Origin: Verrucomicrobiia bacterium
Lineage (GTDB): Bacteria; Verrucomicrobiota; Verrucomicrobiia; Limisphaerales; UBA1100
Length of the DNA stretch: 38,385 bases
Reading direction: 5' to 3'
Assembly (NCBI GenBank): GCA_014239365.1
Contig: JAAZZB010000014.1
Location: 1-38,385, forward strand
The translations under genes and the position numbers were made by a program. Positions within the stretch are counted from its first letter, which is position 1, and each line of letters starts with the position of its first letter. The notes under the pieces are model-generated. The model was not told the origin of the DNA. It made no database searches and saw only the letters and a list, made by a program, of their open reading frames with translations. Of this stretch, positions 24,644 through 32,052 are shown one piece after another.

Positions 24644-25084
24644 TTGTTCAAGCGCGTCCATTTTGCAACTCGTTTGCCGGTGGACTGTGTTTACAGCCCA
24701 TCTCACTTTTGGGCGCAACAGCGTGAAGACGGCATATGGCGGATTGGGTTGACGAAATTTGCCACGCGGATGCTCGGCGATATGGTGGACCACGGCTTCG
24801 AGGTGAAGGCCGGCGCGACGATTGAGGCGGGGCAGATTCTTGGATGGGTCGAGGGCTTCAAAGCGATCTCGGATGTGTATGGATTTTGCGCAGGCGAATT
24901 TATTGGCACGAACCCCGCGCTGCAAACGAACATCGCGCTCATCAACAAAAAGCCCTACGCCGATGGCTGGCTTTACGAGGCGCGTGGCACGCTCGATGAC
25001 AAATGCATGGACGCCGAGGGCTACGCCGCTATCCTCAACCAAACCATCGACAAAATGCTCGAACAACAAAAGGCAGACGAATGA
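24644..25084 (+). CDS. GcvH-like lipoyl-carrier protein
   Basis: This protein of about 146 residues is related to glycine cleavage H protein. It has the core pattern GIWRIGLTKFATRMLGDMV, then ILGWVEGFKAISDVYGFCAGEF with Lys 73 at the lipoylation position, then NPALQTNIALINKKPYADGWLY. Other glycine-cleavage genes (gcvT, gcvP) are absent, and the sequence differs from housekeeping GcvH (VEGFKAISD instead of VESVKAASD). It therefore looks like a dedicated carrier, comparable in idea to the lipoate-binding proteins of sulfur-oxidising Hdr-like systems. No ATG fits; the TTG at 24644 gives FKRVHFATRLP. Its TGA overlaps the CobW-like start (ATGA), marking the first gene of the cluster. Confidence 0.82.
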   Translation: MFKRVHFATRLPVDCVYSPSHFWAQQREDGIWRIGLTKFATRMLGDMVDHGFEVKAGATIEAGQILGWVEGFKAISDVYGFCAGEFIGTNPALQTNIALINKKPYADGWLYEARGTLDDKCMDAEGYAAILNQTIDKMLEQQKADE

Positions 25085-26199
25085 GCCGCGCGCGTTACAT
25101 TATGATTGGCGGATTCCTCGGCGCGGGGAAAACCACTTGCGTCGCCGCGCTGGCGCAGAACTTGAGTGATGCCGGTCGCACCGTCGGCCTCATCACCAAT
25201 GACCAAGGGCGCGAGTTGGTGGATACCGCGATGCTGCGCGCGAAGGGGTTTGCGACAGAGGAAATTCCCGGCGGCTGTTTTTGTTGTCGGTTTAATTCAC
25301 TCGTCGATGCCGCTGCCAAACTCACCGAGAGCACGAGACCGGATGTGTTCATCGCCGAGCCCGTCGGCAGTTGCACCGATTTGGTGGCGACGGTCACTTA
25401 TCCGTTGCGGCGCATTTATGGTGATGAATTCAGCATCGCGCCGCTTAGTGTGCTCGTCGATCCCATTCGCGCCGCGCGCATTTTTGGCCTTAACTGTTTT
25501 AATGAAGGCGGCCAGTTTTCTGAAAAAGTCATTTACATTTACCGCAAACAACTTGAGGAAGCCGACCTCATCGTCATTAACAAAACCGATTTGCTCGAAG
25601 CCGACACACTCGCCGCGCTCAGCGAAAAACTCACCACGGAATTTCCGAACGCCGAAGTCCTCCAAATCTCCGCCCGCAACGGCGAAGGCTTAAATGAGTG
25701 GTTCACCCGCATCACCGATGCCGAACAAATCGCCCGCGCCGTGATGGAAGTGGATTATAAACTCTACGCCGAAGGCGAGGCCCTCCTCGGCTGGCTCAAC
25801 GCCACCGTGCAACTTCGCGCCACCGACCCATTCGAAGCCCAGCCCGTGCTGCAACAATTTGCCGCCGACATCCAAGCACAGCTCAACAAAGCCTCCGCCG
25901 AAATCGCCCATCTCAAAATGACCCTCAGCCCCGATGCGGGATTAGACGGCCAAGTCGCCATCATCAACCTCGTCCGAAACGATTTCGTCCCCGAACTCTC
26001 CGCCGACCTCGATGCCCCCATCGAATCCGCCCAACTCATCATCAACCTCCGCGCCGAAGCCGACCCCGAAACATTAAAAGCCGCCGTCCAAACCGCCCTC
26101 GCCAACGCCCCCCAAACCCTCACCACCACCCTCGACCATCTCGAACACTTCCGCCCCGGCAAACCCGAACCGACGCATCGCATCACCGACCTCGGCTGA
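25081..26199 (+). CDS. CobW/HypB-type GTPase
   Basis: This 372-residue protein is a G3E-family P-loop GTPase. Seen: Walker A GGFLGAGKTT (10-19), the metal-binding PGGCFCC (64-69, CxCC), VFIAEPVGSC, and the guanine-specificity NKTD (about 164). The C-terminal 150 residues lack the usual CobW_C pattern and are helical, so it is a variant. Such GTPases insert metals (Co, Ni, Zn, Fe) into target proteins. In this operon the target could be the ferredoxin, HdrA-like or DUF116 protein, but that is inference. It overlaps the GcvH-like gene by four bases. Confidence 0.87.
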   Translation: MSRARYIMIGGFLGAGKTTCVAALAQNLSDAGRTVGLITNDQGRELVDTAMLRAKGFATEEIPGGCFCCRFNSLVDAAAKLTESTRPDVFIAEPVGSCTDLVATVTYPLRRIYGDEFSIAPLSVLVDPIRAARIFGLNCFNEGGQFSEKVIYIYRKQLEEADLIVINKTDLLEADTLAALSEKLTTEFPNAEVLQISARNGEGLNEWFTRITDAEQIARAVMEVDYKLYAEGEALLGWLNATVQLRATDPFEAQPVLQQFAADIQAQLNKASAEIAHLKMTLSPDAGLDGQVAIINLVRNDFVPELSADLDAPIESAQLIINLRAEADPETLKAAVQTALANAPQTLTTTLDHLEHFRPGKPEPTHRITDLG

Positions 26200-26246
26200 C
26201 TTCCGCATTGGCAAAACCGCCACGTGCCTTTACCCTTTCCGCATCT

Positions 26247-26642
26247 ATGGCCGACAAACCGCGCATTCTTTTTTGCCATTGTAACTACGCTCAAGTGGTG
26301 CCGGAGGACGTGAAGGCGGGCGTTTTGAAATCTTTGTGCGAATCGGGCCAAGCATTTGAGGCGGTGGCGGATTTGTGCGAGATGGCAGCTCGGCGTGATC
26401 CTGCGCTCAAACGATTGGCGGCGGGAAGTGCGCCGGTGAAAATTGCGGCGTGTTATCCGCGCGCGGTGAAATGGCTTTTCGGCGGCTGCCAAGCGCCATT
26501 GGATGCGAAGCACACGGAGGTTGTGAATATGCGCGAACTGTCCGCCGAAGACGCAGCGGCCGCGATGCTCGATGAATCGGTGACGGCGAATTTGCCAGAG
26601 GATGGCTCGGTGGCGGCGGTGGAAGGAGAAAAGAAAATTTAA
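26247..26642 (+). CDS. HdrA N-terminal-like cysteine protein
   Basis: This 131-residue protein has RILFCHCNYAQVVPEDVK at the start (CHC, Cys 10 and 12), Cys 31 and 44, then VKIAACYPRAVKWLF with Cys 69 and GGCQAP with Cys 81. The order FCHC, a central Cys, then AACxPR parallels the N-terminal part of HdrA-type heterodisulfide reductase subunits (VCHC, ...C..., VVAACSPR), which carries an Fe-S centre. The FAD-binding part of HdrA is missing. It may therefore be a minimal, stand-alone version that works with the ferredoxin two bases downstream. The parallel was made by eye and needs a profile search. Confidence 0.6.
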   Translation: MADKPRILFCHCNYAQVVPEDVKAGVLKSLCESGQAFEAVADLCEMAARRDPALKRLAAGSAPVKIAACYPRAVKWLFGGCQAPLDAKHTEVVNMRELSAEDAAAAMLDESVTANLPEDGSVAAVEGEKKI

Positions 26643-26644
26643 CG

Positions 26645-27505
26645 ATGGCGATTGCTGACGAAACCACTTTGCGCATCGTCCTTTATGAGGGCGAGGGTGC
26701 GGCGACTTTGGATGCGACGGAGCGTGGCTCGACGTTGGCGGCGTTGTTGGGGAAGGGCTATGCGATCACTTGCGCGGGCGAGGGCGCGGTGGCGCCGGCG
26801 GATGACAGCGCGCTGTTGGTGCTCGGGCGTTTTGAAAATGGCAAAGCGCCGGAGGCGGAGGATGCCAATGGCAAAGTTGCGATTCGGTTTCGCGATATTG
26901 ATGGGCTCGATTCGGAGGGCATCACGGCGTTGGTGGAGACGGAACGCGCGTCCTCCAATGCCGCCCAGCACGGCGAGTGGAAGCCTTGGTTTCCGGTCAT
27001 CGATTATGATCGCTGCACGAACTGTATGCAGTGTCTTTCGTTTTGTTTGTTCGATGTGTACGGCGTGGATGACGCGCAGGAAATCCAGGTGCAGAACAAC
27101 GACAACTGCAAAACCAACTGCCCCGCCTGCAGCCGCGTGTGCCCCGAGGCGGCCATTATGTTTCCGAAATACAAAAGCGGCCCCATCAATGGCGACGTGG
27201 TGAGTGATGGTGAACTCAACCGCGAGAAGATGAAAATCGACATCTCCGCGCTGCTCGGCGGTGATGTGTATCAAATGCTCCGCGACCGAAGCCAACGCTC
27301 GCGCAGTCGTTTTTCCAAGGAACGCAGCTCGGACAAAGCGCTCGGTGAGCGCACTAAATGCCTCACCAAACTCGCCGCCGAAGCCGACATCGACATCCCG
27401 CTCGAAGTTTTGCAAAGCCTCCCCAGTGCCGATGAGATCGCCCAGAAATCCGCCGCCGCCAATGCTAAGGCGCAAGCGGTGCTTGATGCGCGGGAGGCTG
27501 GTTAA
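26645..27505 (+). CDS. 2x[4Fe-4S] ferredoxin-domain protein
   Basis: This 286-residue protein has an unfamiliar N-terminal alpha/beta domain of about 115 residues. A ferredoxin domain follows with Cys at 124, 127, 130 and 134 (CTNCMQCLSFC) and Cys at 155, 159, 162 and 166 (CKTNCPACSRVCP). These are ligands for two [4Fe-4S] clusters, though the second motif has one extra residue after its first Cys. A long helical C-terminal tail rich in Arg/Ser/Ala follows. It starts two bases after the HdrA-like gene. It is the likely electron carrier of the cluster. Confidence 0.88.
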   Translation: MAIADETTLRIVLYEGEGAATLDATERGSTLAALLGKGYAITCAGEGAVAPADDSALLVLGRFENGKAPEAEDANGKVAIRFRDIDGLDSEGITALVETERASSNAAQHGEWKPWFPVIDYDRCTNCMQCLSFCLFDVYGVDDAQEIQVQNNDNCKTNCPACSRVCPEAAIMFPKYKSGPINGDVVSDGELNREKMKIDISALLGGDVYQMLRDRSQRSRSRFSKERSSDKALGERTKCLTKLAAEADIDIPLEVLQSLPSADEIAQKSAAANAKAQAVLDAREAG

Positions 27506-27595
27506 CTTCCTTGAAACATTCCGCTCGCATTGGCGTCTCACATTCGCGAAACTGCCGCACGCACAACGCCGCCGGTTTCGCCGGCATTTATTTGC

Positions 27596-29350
27596 ATGAC
27601 CACCGCCAGCGCGCCATTGAAAATTCCTCGAGTCGTTCCGCAGCGCAAGCCGCGGACGCCGCGCGAGAATATCCCCCAAACCCGCGAGGAACGCGAAACC
27701 ATCCTGCGCGAGGTGCGGCATTATGTAGCCGAGCAAACGCTCGTGCCGCCGGTGCCGATGAACGACCTCAAAGTGCACGCGGACGAATTGGTCGCCGCGC
27801 TCGGCACCAAGGAAATTTACCGCGACTACATCGGCATTCTCATCAACAACGAACTCTGGCGCGAAACGCTCGCCGCCGTGCCCTTCGAACGCCGCCTGTT
27901 GATGGTTCCCAAATGCCTTCGCGTGGAGGCGAAGTGCCCCGCGCCTTTTGATGAGTTTGGTTTGCTCTGCAAAAGCTGCGGACTGTGCAGCATTCAGGAT
28001 TTGGAATACGAGGCGGAGAAGCTCGGCTACGCTGCGCTTGTTGCCGAAGGCAGCGCCATCGTGATGAGCCTCATCCAAACCGGCAAGATCGACGCCATCG
28101 TCGGCGTGGCGTGCATCCCCGTGCTCGAGCGCGCTTTCCCCTACATGGAAGCGGCGGCCGTGCCGGGCGTGGCGATTCCGTTGTTGCAGGATGACTGCAT
28201 CGACACCGCGGTGGATGAAGATTGGATTTGGGATTATATTTACCTCACCAGCGACGACCACACGCGCCGCTTGGATTTAAGCGGGCTGCACGACGAAGTG
28301 GAAACGTGGTTCGCGCCCGAATCGCTCACCACCATTATGGGCGAGAGCGAAGGCGACACGGAGGCCATCGGCCGCGCTTGGCTCGCGCGCGCCGGCAAAC
28401 GCTGGCGGCCCTTTCTCAGCGTGGCGGCGTATCAAGCCCTGCGCGATGATGCCACGGAAGCCGTTTCCGATGATCTCAAAAAAGTTGCCGTCGCCGTCGA
28501 ATGTTTCCACAAAGCCTCGCTCATCCACGACGACATTGAGGACGAAGACGCCGAACGTTACGGCGAGAAAACATTGCACGAAGAACACGGCCTCGCCGTG
28601 GCGTTGAACGTCGGCGACTTGCTCATCGGCGAAGGCTACCGCCTCATCGGTGAAACAAAACTTTCCGCCGAACAACGCGCCGCGATGCTGCAAGTAGCCG
28701 CCAACGGCCAGCGCCATCTCTGCCGCGGCCAAGGCGCGGAACTGGTTTGGCAGCGCAACCCCGAGCCGCTGAAGTCTGTGCAGGTGCTCGATATTTTCCG
28801 CCAAAAAACCGCGCCCGCATTCGAAGTCGCCCTGCGGCTCGGCTCCATTTCCGCCGACCTCGGCAAGTACGAGGAAGTTTCCGAAGTGCTCGGCGAGTAC
28901 AGTAAAAATCTCGGCATCGCTTATCAAATCCGTGACGACCTCTCAGACCTCGGCGAAGAAGGCGACACCAATGACCTCGCCGGCCTCCGCCCCACGCTGC
29001 TGCTCGCCGTCGCGCACGAAAAAGCCAAGGGCGAGCAAAAGGCGCAGCTCGCCGAAGTGTGGCGGCGACGATTGCCCGAAGGCGTCACCTTCGCGCAAAT
29101 CGAGCAATGGTACCTCGACCTCAAGGCCGTGAAACGCGCCGAAGATTTGCAGCTCACTTATAAAGAACTCGCCATCCGTTCGCTGACCGATTTGGAAAAC
29201 GCCAACCTCAAAGGCCTCCTCCGCCGCGTCATCGGTAAAATTTTCAATGACACTGTCGTCAAAGGCTGGTGCAGCGAAGTCCAGGAAATCAGCGAGCTAG
29301 AAAAAGTCCGCGCCCAAAACAGCAACGACACGGCGACTGTAACGCGCTAA
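27596..29350 (+). CDS. DUF116-polyprenyl synthetase fusion protein
   Basis: This 584-residue protein has two fused parts. Residues about 98-210 match the DUF116 pattern: MVPKCLRVEAKCPAP, LCKSCGLCSI, GVACIPVLER and PLLQDDCIDT, with Cys 107, 114, 125, 128, 131, 173 and 201 as possible Fe-S ligands. Residues about 255-480 are a trans-polyprenyl diphosphate synthase: GKRWRP (267-272), first Asp-rich motif DDIED (312-316), second DDLSD (447-451). The usual GKxT after the second motif reads GLRPT, a possible change of function. The ATG at 27596 is preferred to a TTG at 27530. I know of no common enzyme of this fusion; it couples a probable Fe-S module to isoprenoid chemistry. Confidence 0.85.
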   Translation: MTTASAPLKIPRVVPQRKPRTPRENIPQTREERETILREVRHYVAEQTLVPPVPMNDLKVHADELVAALGTKEIYRDYIGILINNELWRETLAAVPFERRLLMVPKCLRVEAKCPAPFDEFGLLCKSCGLCSIQDLEYEAEKLGYAALVAEGSAIVMSLIQTGKIDAIVGVACIPVLERAFPYMEAAAVPGVAIPLLQDDCIDTAVDEDWIWDYIYLTSDDHTRRLDLSGLHDEVETWFAPESLTTIMGESEGDTEAIGRAWLARAGKRWRPFLSVAAYQALRDDATEAVSDDLKKVAVAVECFHKASLIHDDIEDEDAERYGEKTLHEEHGLAVALNVGDLLIGEGYRLIGETKLSAEQRAAMLQVAANGQRHLCRGQGAELVWQRNPEPLKSVQVLDIFRQKTAPAFEVALRLGSISADLGKYEEVSEVLGEYSKNLGIAYQIRDDLSDLGEEGDTNDLAGLRPTLLLAVAHEKAKGEQKAQLAEVWRRRLPEGVTFAQIEQWYLDLKAVKRAEDLQLTYKELAIRSLTDLENANLKGLLRRVIGKIFNDTVVKGWCSEVQEISELEKVRAQNSNDTATVTR

Positions 29351-29392
29351 GCACGGCTTGTTTTTTTCGCCATTCCGCGCTATCTTCCCCCA

Positions 29393-29575
29393 ATGACTGC
29401 AAGCGAAGTAATCGAGACAATTAAGACGCTTCCCGCGAATGAACAGGCGGAAGTCGCTGAGTATCTGCGCACACTGCCCGATCCTGTCGGCGATGAAATC
29501 TCTCCGGAAATTGAGAAATTGGCCGAGGAAACTTTTGACCAATACGACGGTCTCTTCAAGAAATTGGCGCAGTGA
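29393..29575 (+). CDS. Antitoxin-like small protein
   Basis: This 60-residue acidic protein (MTASEVIETIKTLPANEQAE) is helical and has VIETIKTLPANEQAEVAEYL, the pattern of the small helical antitoxins that accompany RelE- or Doc-type toxins. Its stop overlaps the GTG start of the Doc gene, the usual order of an antitoxin followed by its toxin. It probably neutralises Doc and may repress its own promoter, but no DNA-binding motif is evident in such a short protein. Confidence 0.75.
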   Translation: MTASEVIETIKTLPANEQAEVAEYLRTLPDPVGDEISPEIEKLAEETFDQYDGLFKKLAQ

Positions 29576-29958
29576 ATGAGCCGCGTTTTTTGTCGCGCGC
29601 GGAGGCTGAAATGCTTCACAAACGCTCTCTTGAGCGATTCGGCGGCGCGGACGGCATTCGTGATGAAGGCGGTTTTTTGTCTGCGCTGGATCAGCCCAAA
29701 CATACTTTTTTTTACGGGCGTGGCGACCTCTTTGACATTGCCGCCGCTTATGCGTTTCACATCGCCCAAGGCCAGTGTTTCATTGATGGAAACAAGCGCA
29801 CCGGGATGGCGTGCGCCTTGAACTTTCTAAAGGCAAATGGGGTCGCAACAGTCTATGGCGAATTTGAACTCTACGATGCTATGATCGGCATTGCCGAACA
29901 TCGGCTTGAAAAGAGTGACTTGGCTGCATTGCTTCGTCAGCAAGCTGTGGCAAAATGA
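29572..29958 (+). CDS. doc: Doc-type (Fic family) toxin
   Basis: This 128-residue protein is of the death-on-curing family, Fic-fold kinases that phosphorylate elongation factor Tu and stop translation. The active-site loop reads QCFIDGNKRTG (68-78). The D-G-N-K-R part is intact but the leading His of the HxFx(D/E)GNKR Fic motif is Gln 68. N-terminal SRAEAEMLHKRSLERFGG is also typical. The GTG start at 29572 overlaps the antitoxin stop, and the TGA overlaps the ATG of the next gene. The pair is embedded in the middle of a metabolic operon, so it may have inserted there and now share its transcript. Confidence 0.88.
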   Translation: MNEPRFLSRAEAEMLHKRSLERFGGADGIRDEGGFLSALDQPKHTFFYGRGDLFDIAAAYAFHIAQGQCFIDGNKRTGMACALNFLKANGVATVYGEFELYDAMIGIAEHRLEKSDLAALLRQQAVAK

Positions 29959-30842
29959 GCCTCCGCTTGGAAATGCTGCAAGTGGCGCGGGTGGCGCCGA
30001 CGGTGTTGGGGGAGGCGACGGAGTTGGTTCAGGAATTTCTTCGGGGGCAGCAAAATGCAGACGGCGGCTTCAAGGATCGCGCGGGGCGGAGTGACCTTTA
30101 TTATACTGTGTTCGGACTGGATGCGTTGGCGGTGTTTCAGGTGGAGCCGGATCTCGATGCGGTTGAAAAATTTCTGCAAACCTTTGGCGAAGGCGATGGA
30201 CTCGACCTCGTGCACTTGAGTTGCCTCACGCGCTGTTGGGGTTCGCTTGGAAAAGACCGAATGCCGAAGGGGTTGCGCGCGGCACTGCTCAAGCGGCTTG
30301 AAGCCTTCCGCAAACCGTGCGGCGGTTGGGACAATAATCTGAAACGCGAACACGGTACGGCGTACGGTTCCTTTCTTGCGTTGGGCGCGTATCAGGACAT
30401 GGGCAAGCTGCCGCCCAAACCGCTGCGCATTTTGCAGAGCCTCAAAAAACTGGAGACGCCCGACCACGCGTGGAACAATCACCCCAACCTCCCCATCGGC
30501 TCCACCAATCCCACCGCCGGCGCGGTAGTGCTTCTCAATAACCTCCACCTCCCCATCAACGCCGAGGTCGGCCAATGGCTGCGCGCGCGGCTGCATCCGC
30601 AAGGCGGCTTCGTCGCCGTGCCCGGCGCACCGATGCCCGACCTCCTCTCCACCGCCACCACCCTCCACGCGCTCGCCGCGTTGGACGTGCGCCTCACCGA
30701 AGACGAAACCGAACGCTGCCTTGATTTTGTGGACACCCTCTGGAACGCCACCGGCGGTTTCCACGGCCATTGGTCGGATGATTATCTGGATTGCGAATAT
30801 ACATTTTACGGCCTGCTTGCGCTCGGGCACTTGAGTTTGTAA
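29955..30842 (+). CDS. Prenyltransferase/squalene-cyclase-like alpha-toroid protein
   Basis: This 295-residue protein has repeats of the alpha/alpha-toroid fold shared by prenyltransferase beta subunits and terpene cyclases: QQNADGGFKDRAGRSDLYYT, LHPQGGFVAVPGAPMPD, and ATGGFHGHWSDDYLDCEYTFYGLLAL. The last block has Asp-Cys followed by aromatic residues. It recalls the zinc-binding D-x-C segment of Rab geranylgeranyl transferase beta subunits, where a Cys and Asp bind zinc. No terpene-cyclase DxDD motif is visible. It is in the same direction as the prenyl synthetase fusion and overlaps the Doc stop codon. It may use the prenyl diphosphate made by the upstream fusion protein, but the substrate is unknown. 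Confidence 0.82.
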   Translation: MSLRLEMLQVARVAPTVLGEATELVQEFLRGQQNADGGFKDRAGRSDLYYTVFGLDALAVFQVEPDLDAVEKFLQTFGEGDGLDLVHLSCLTRCWGSLGKDRMPKGLRAALLKRLEAFRKPCGGWDNNLKREHGTAYGSFLALGAYQDMGKLPPKPLRILQSLKKLETPDHAWNNHPNLPIGSTNPTAGAVVLLNNLHLPINAEVGQWLRARLHPQGGFVAVPGAPMPDLLSTATTLHALAALDVRLTEDETERCLDFVDTLWNATGGFHGHWSDDYLDCEYTFYGLLALGHLSL

Positions 30843-30899
30843 GTTAACTCCCCGCTCATTTGAAGCCATCCCCAAAACAGTCAGTTCTCAGAATAAATC

Positions 30900-31943
30900 A
30901 TGACCCAATCAAACCAACTTAAACGCAACACCCTCTTTATCGAAGTATCGGGATCTGGGCTCCCCGAAGTTGACGGCCTCTTCGTTCCCTCAACGGCGCC
31001 TCCCGCGAAATCTGAATCAGGAACCGTTTCAAGTTCCGGCTACTGGAACGGAAAGATGGCGTGGGATCGCGCCGATGGCGCCGCGGCCAGAAGCCCCTCA
31101 CTCTCATACTCCAACAGCTATCAATCTTGGAGAATTTCCCGTTTGGACGGTCATCTCGCCTATGAAATCACCTGCGAGGACGAGCTGCCGCCGACGGATC
31201 GCGAATGGAACGTCTACAAAATGGGCGTAGCCCCCGCCCCAAAGGTTGTGCTCCACCACTGTGACCCGAGGCAACCCTGCCCAAAGCCCAATATCATCTT
31301 TGTTCTCGGAGGCCCCGGCACCGGAAAAGGAACCATGTGCGAACTTGCCGAAACTCAACTCGGCTGGACTCATCTCTCCACCGGAGAACTGCTACGCGCC
31401 GAGCGTCAGACTGGCGGACCGAGTGCTGATATCATCGAGGAAAGCCTCGCGGACGGAAAGCTAGTACCCAACGAAATCGTTGTAACTCTGCTCAAAAACG
31501 CAATGGACAACGCCATCCGAACCACAGGAAAGAACAACTTCCTCCTCGACGGTTTTCCCCGCTCCCTGACCAATCTTGAAGGATGGTATGAAATCTTCGG
31601 CCGGGAAATTGAACTCCCAAAAATGCTCTACCTTGAGTGCCCCTACGCCGTTCTCGAGCAGCGTATTCTGGGCCGCGCCAACTTCACCGGCCGGAGCGAC
31701 GATAATATTGAGAGCATCAAGCTGAGGTTCGACACCTTCAAGGCAGAGACACTGCCCACCGTCGAGCTCTTCAGGAGCAAAAACCTGTGTGTTGAAATCG
31801 ACACCAGTCAAGACCGCCAGGCTGTCTATGCCCAAGTCAAAAGCAGTCTCGCTGAGTTCACTGATAAAAACTTCGCCGCCAAACCGCTCACCGAAAAATC
31901 TGAAATGCTTCTGGGCCTGAGGCCCTTCCCCAGAAAGAACTGA
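30900..31943 (+). CDS. Eukaryote-like UMP-CMP kinase with unusual N-terminal domain
   Basis: This 347-residue protein has a nucleoside monophosphate kinase at about 131-315: FVLGGPGTGKGT (P-loop 137-145), WTHLSTGELLRAER, GKLVPNEIVVTLLKNAM, FLLDGFPRSLTNLEGW and GRSDDNIES. The series matches eukaryotic UMP-CMP kinases much more closely than bacterial Adk or Cmk. Residues 1-125 form a separate Trp/Tyr/Ser-rich domain (GYWNGKMAWDRADG, YSNSYQSWRISRLDGHLAYE) that I only associate with algal and protist proteins. Codon use is less strongly GC-biased at third positions than in neighbours. A gene acquired from a eukaryote is likely, but needs a tree. It stands alone between the putative redox operon and the symporter. 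Confidence 0.85.
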   Translation: MTQSNQLKRNTLFIEVSGSGLPEVDGLFVPSTAPPAKSESGTVSSSGYWNGKMAWDRADGAAARSPSLSYSNSYQSWRISRLDGHLAYEITCEDELPPTDREWNVYKMGVAPAPKVVLHHCDPRQPCPKPNIIFVLGGPGTGKGTMCELAETQLGWTHLSTGELLRAERQTGGPSADIIEESLADGKLVPNEIVVTLLKNAMDNAIRTTGKNNFLLDGFPRSLTNLEGWYEIFGREIELPKMLYLECPYAVLEQRILGRANFTGRSDDNIESIKLRFDTFKAETLPTVELFRSKNLCVEIDTSQDRQAVYAQVKSSLAEFTDKNFAAKPLTEKSEMLLGLRPFPRKN

Positions 31944-32052
31944 GCGGTCAGTTTAATTTTGAAATTAGAATAGCTCCCAACATCATCGTCCCATTTGCCA
32001 GCGACGCACTTGTTGGCTGATGCGGGTTGGAACAACTCGGCAAAAAATCAGC

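Noticed and set aside
26639-28261. 540-residue open frame on the minus strand, opposite the ferredoxin and DUF116 genes
   Set aside because: It is antisense to genes with strong protein motifs. Its translation is rich in His/Arg/Gly without domains, as expected for a shadow in GC-rich DNA.
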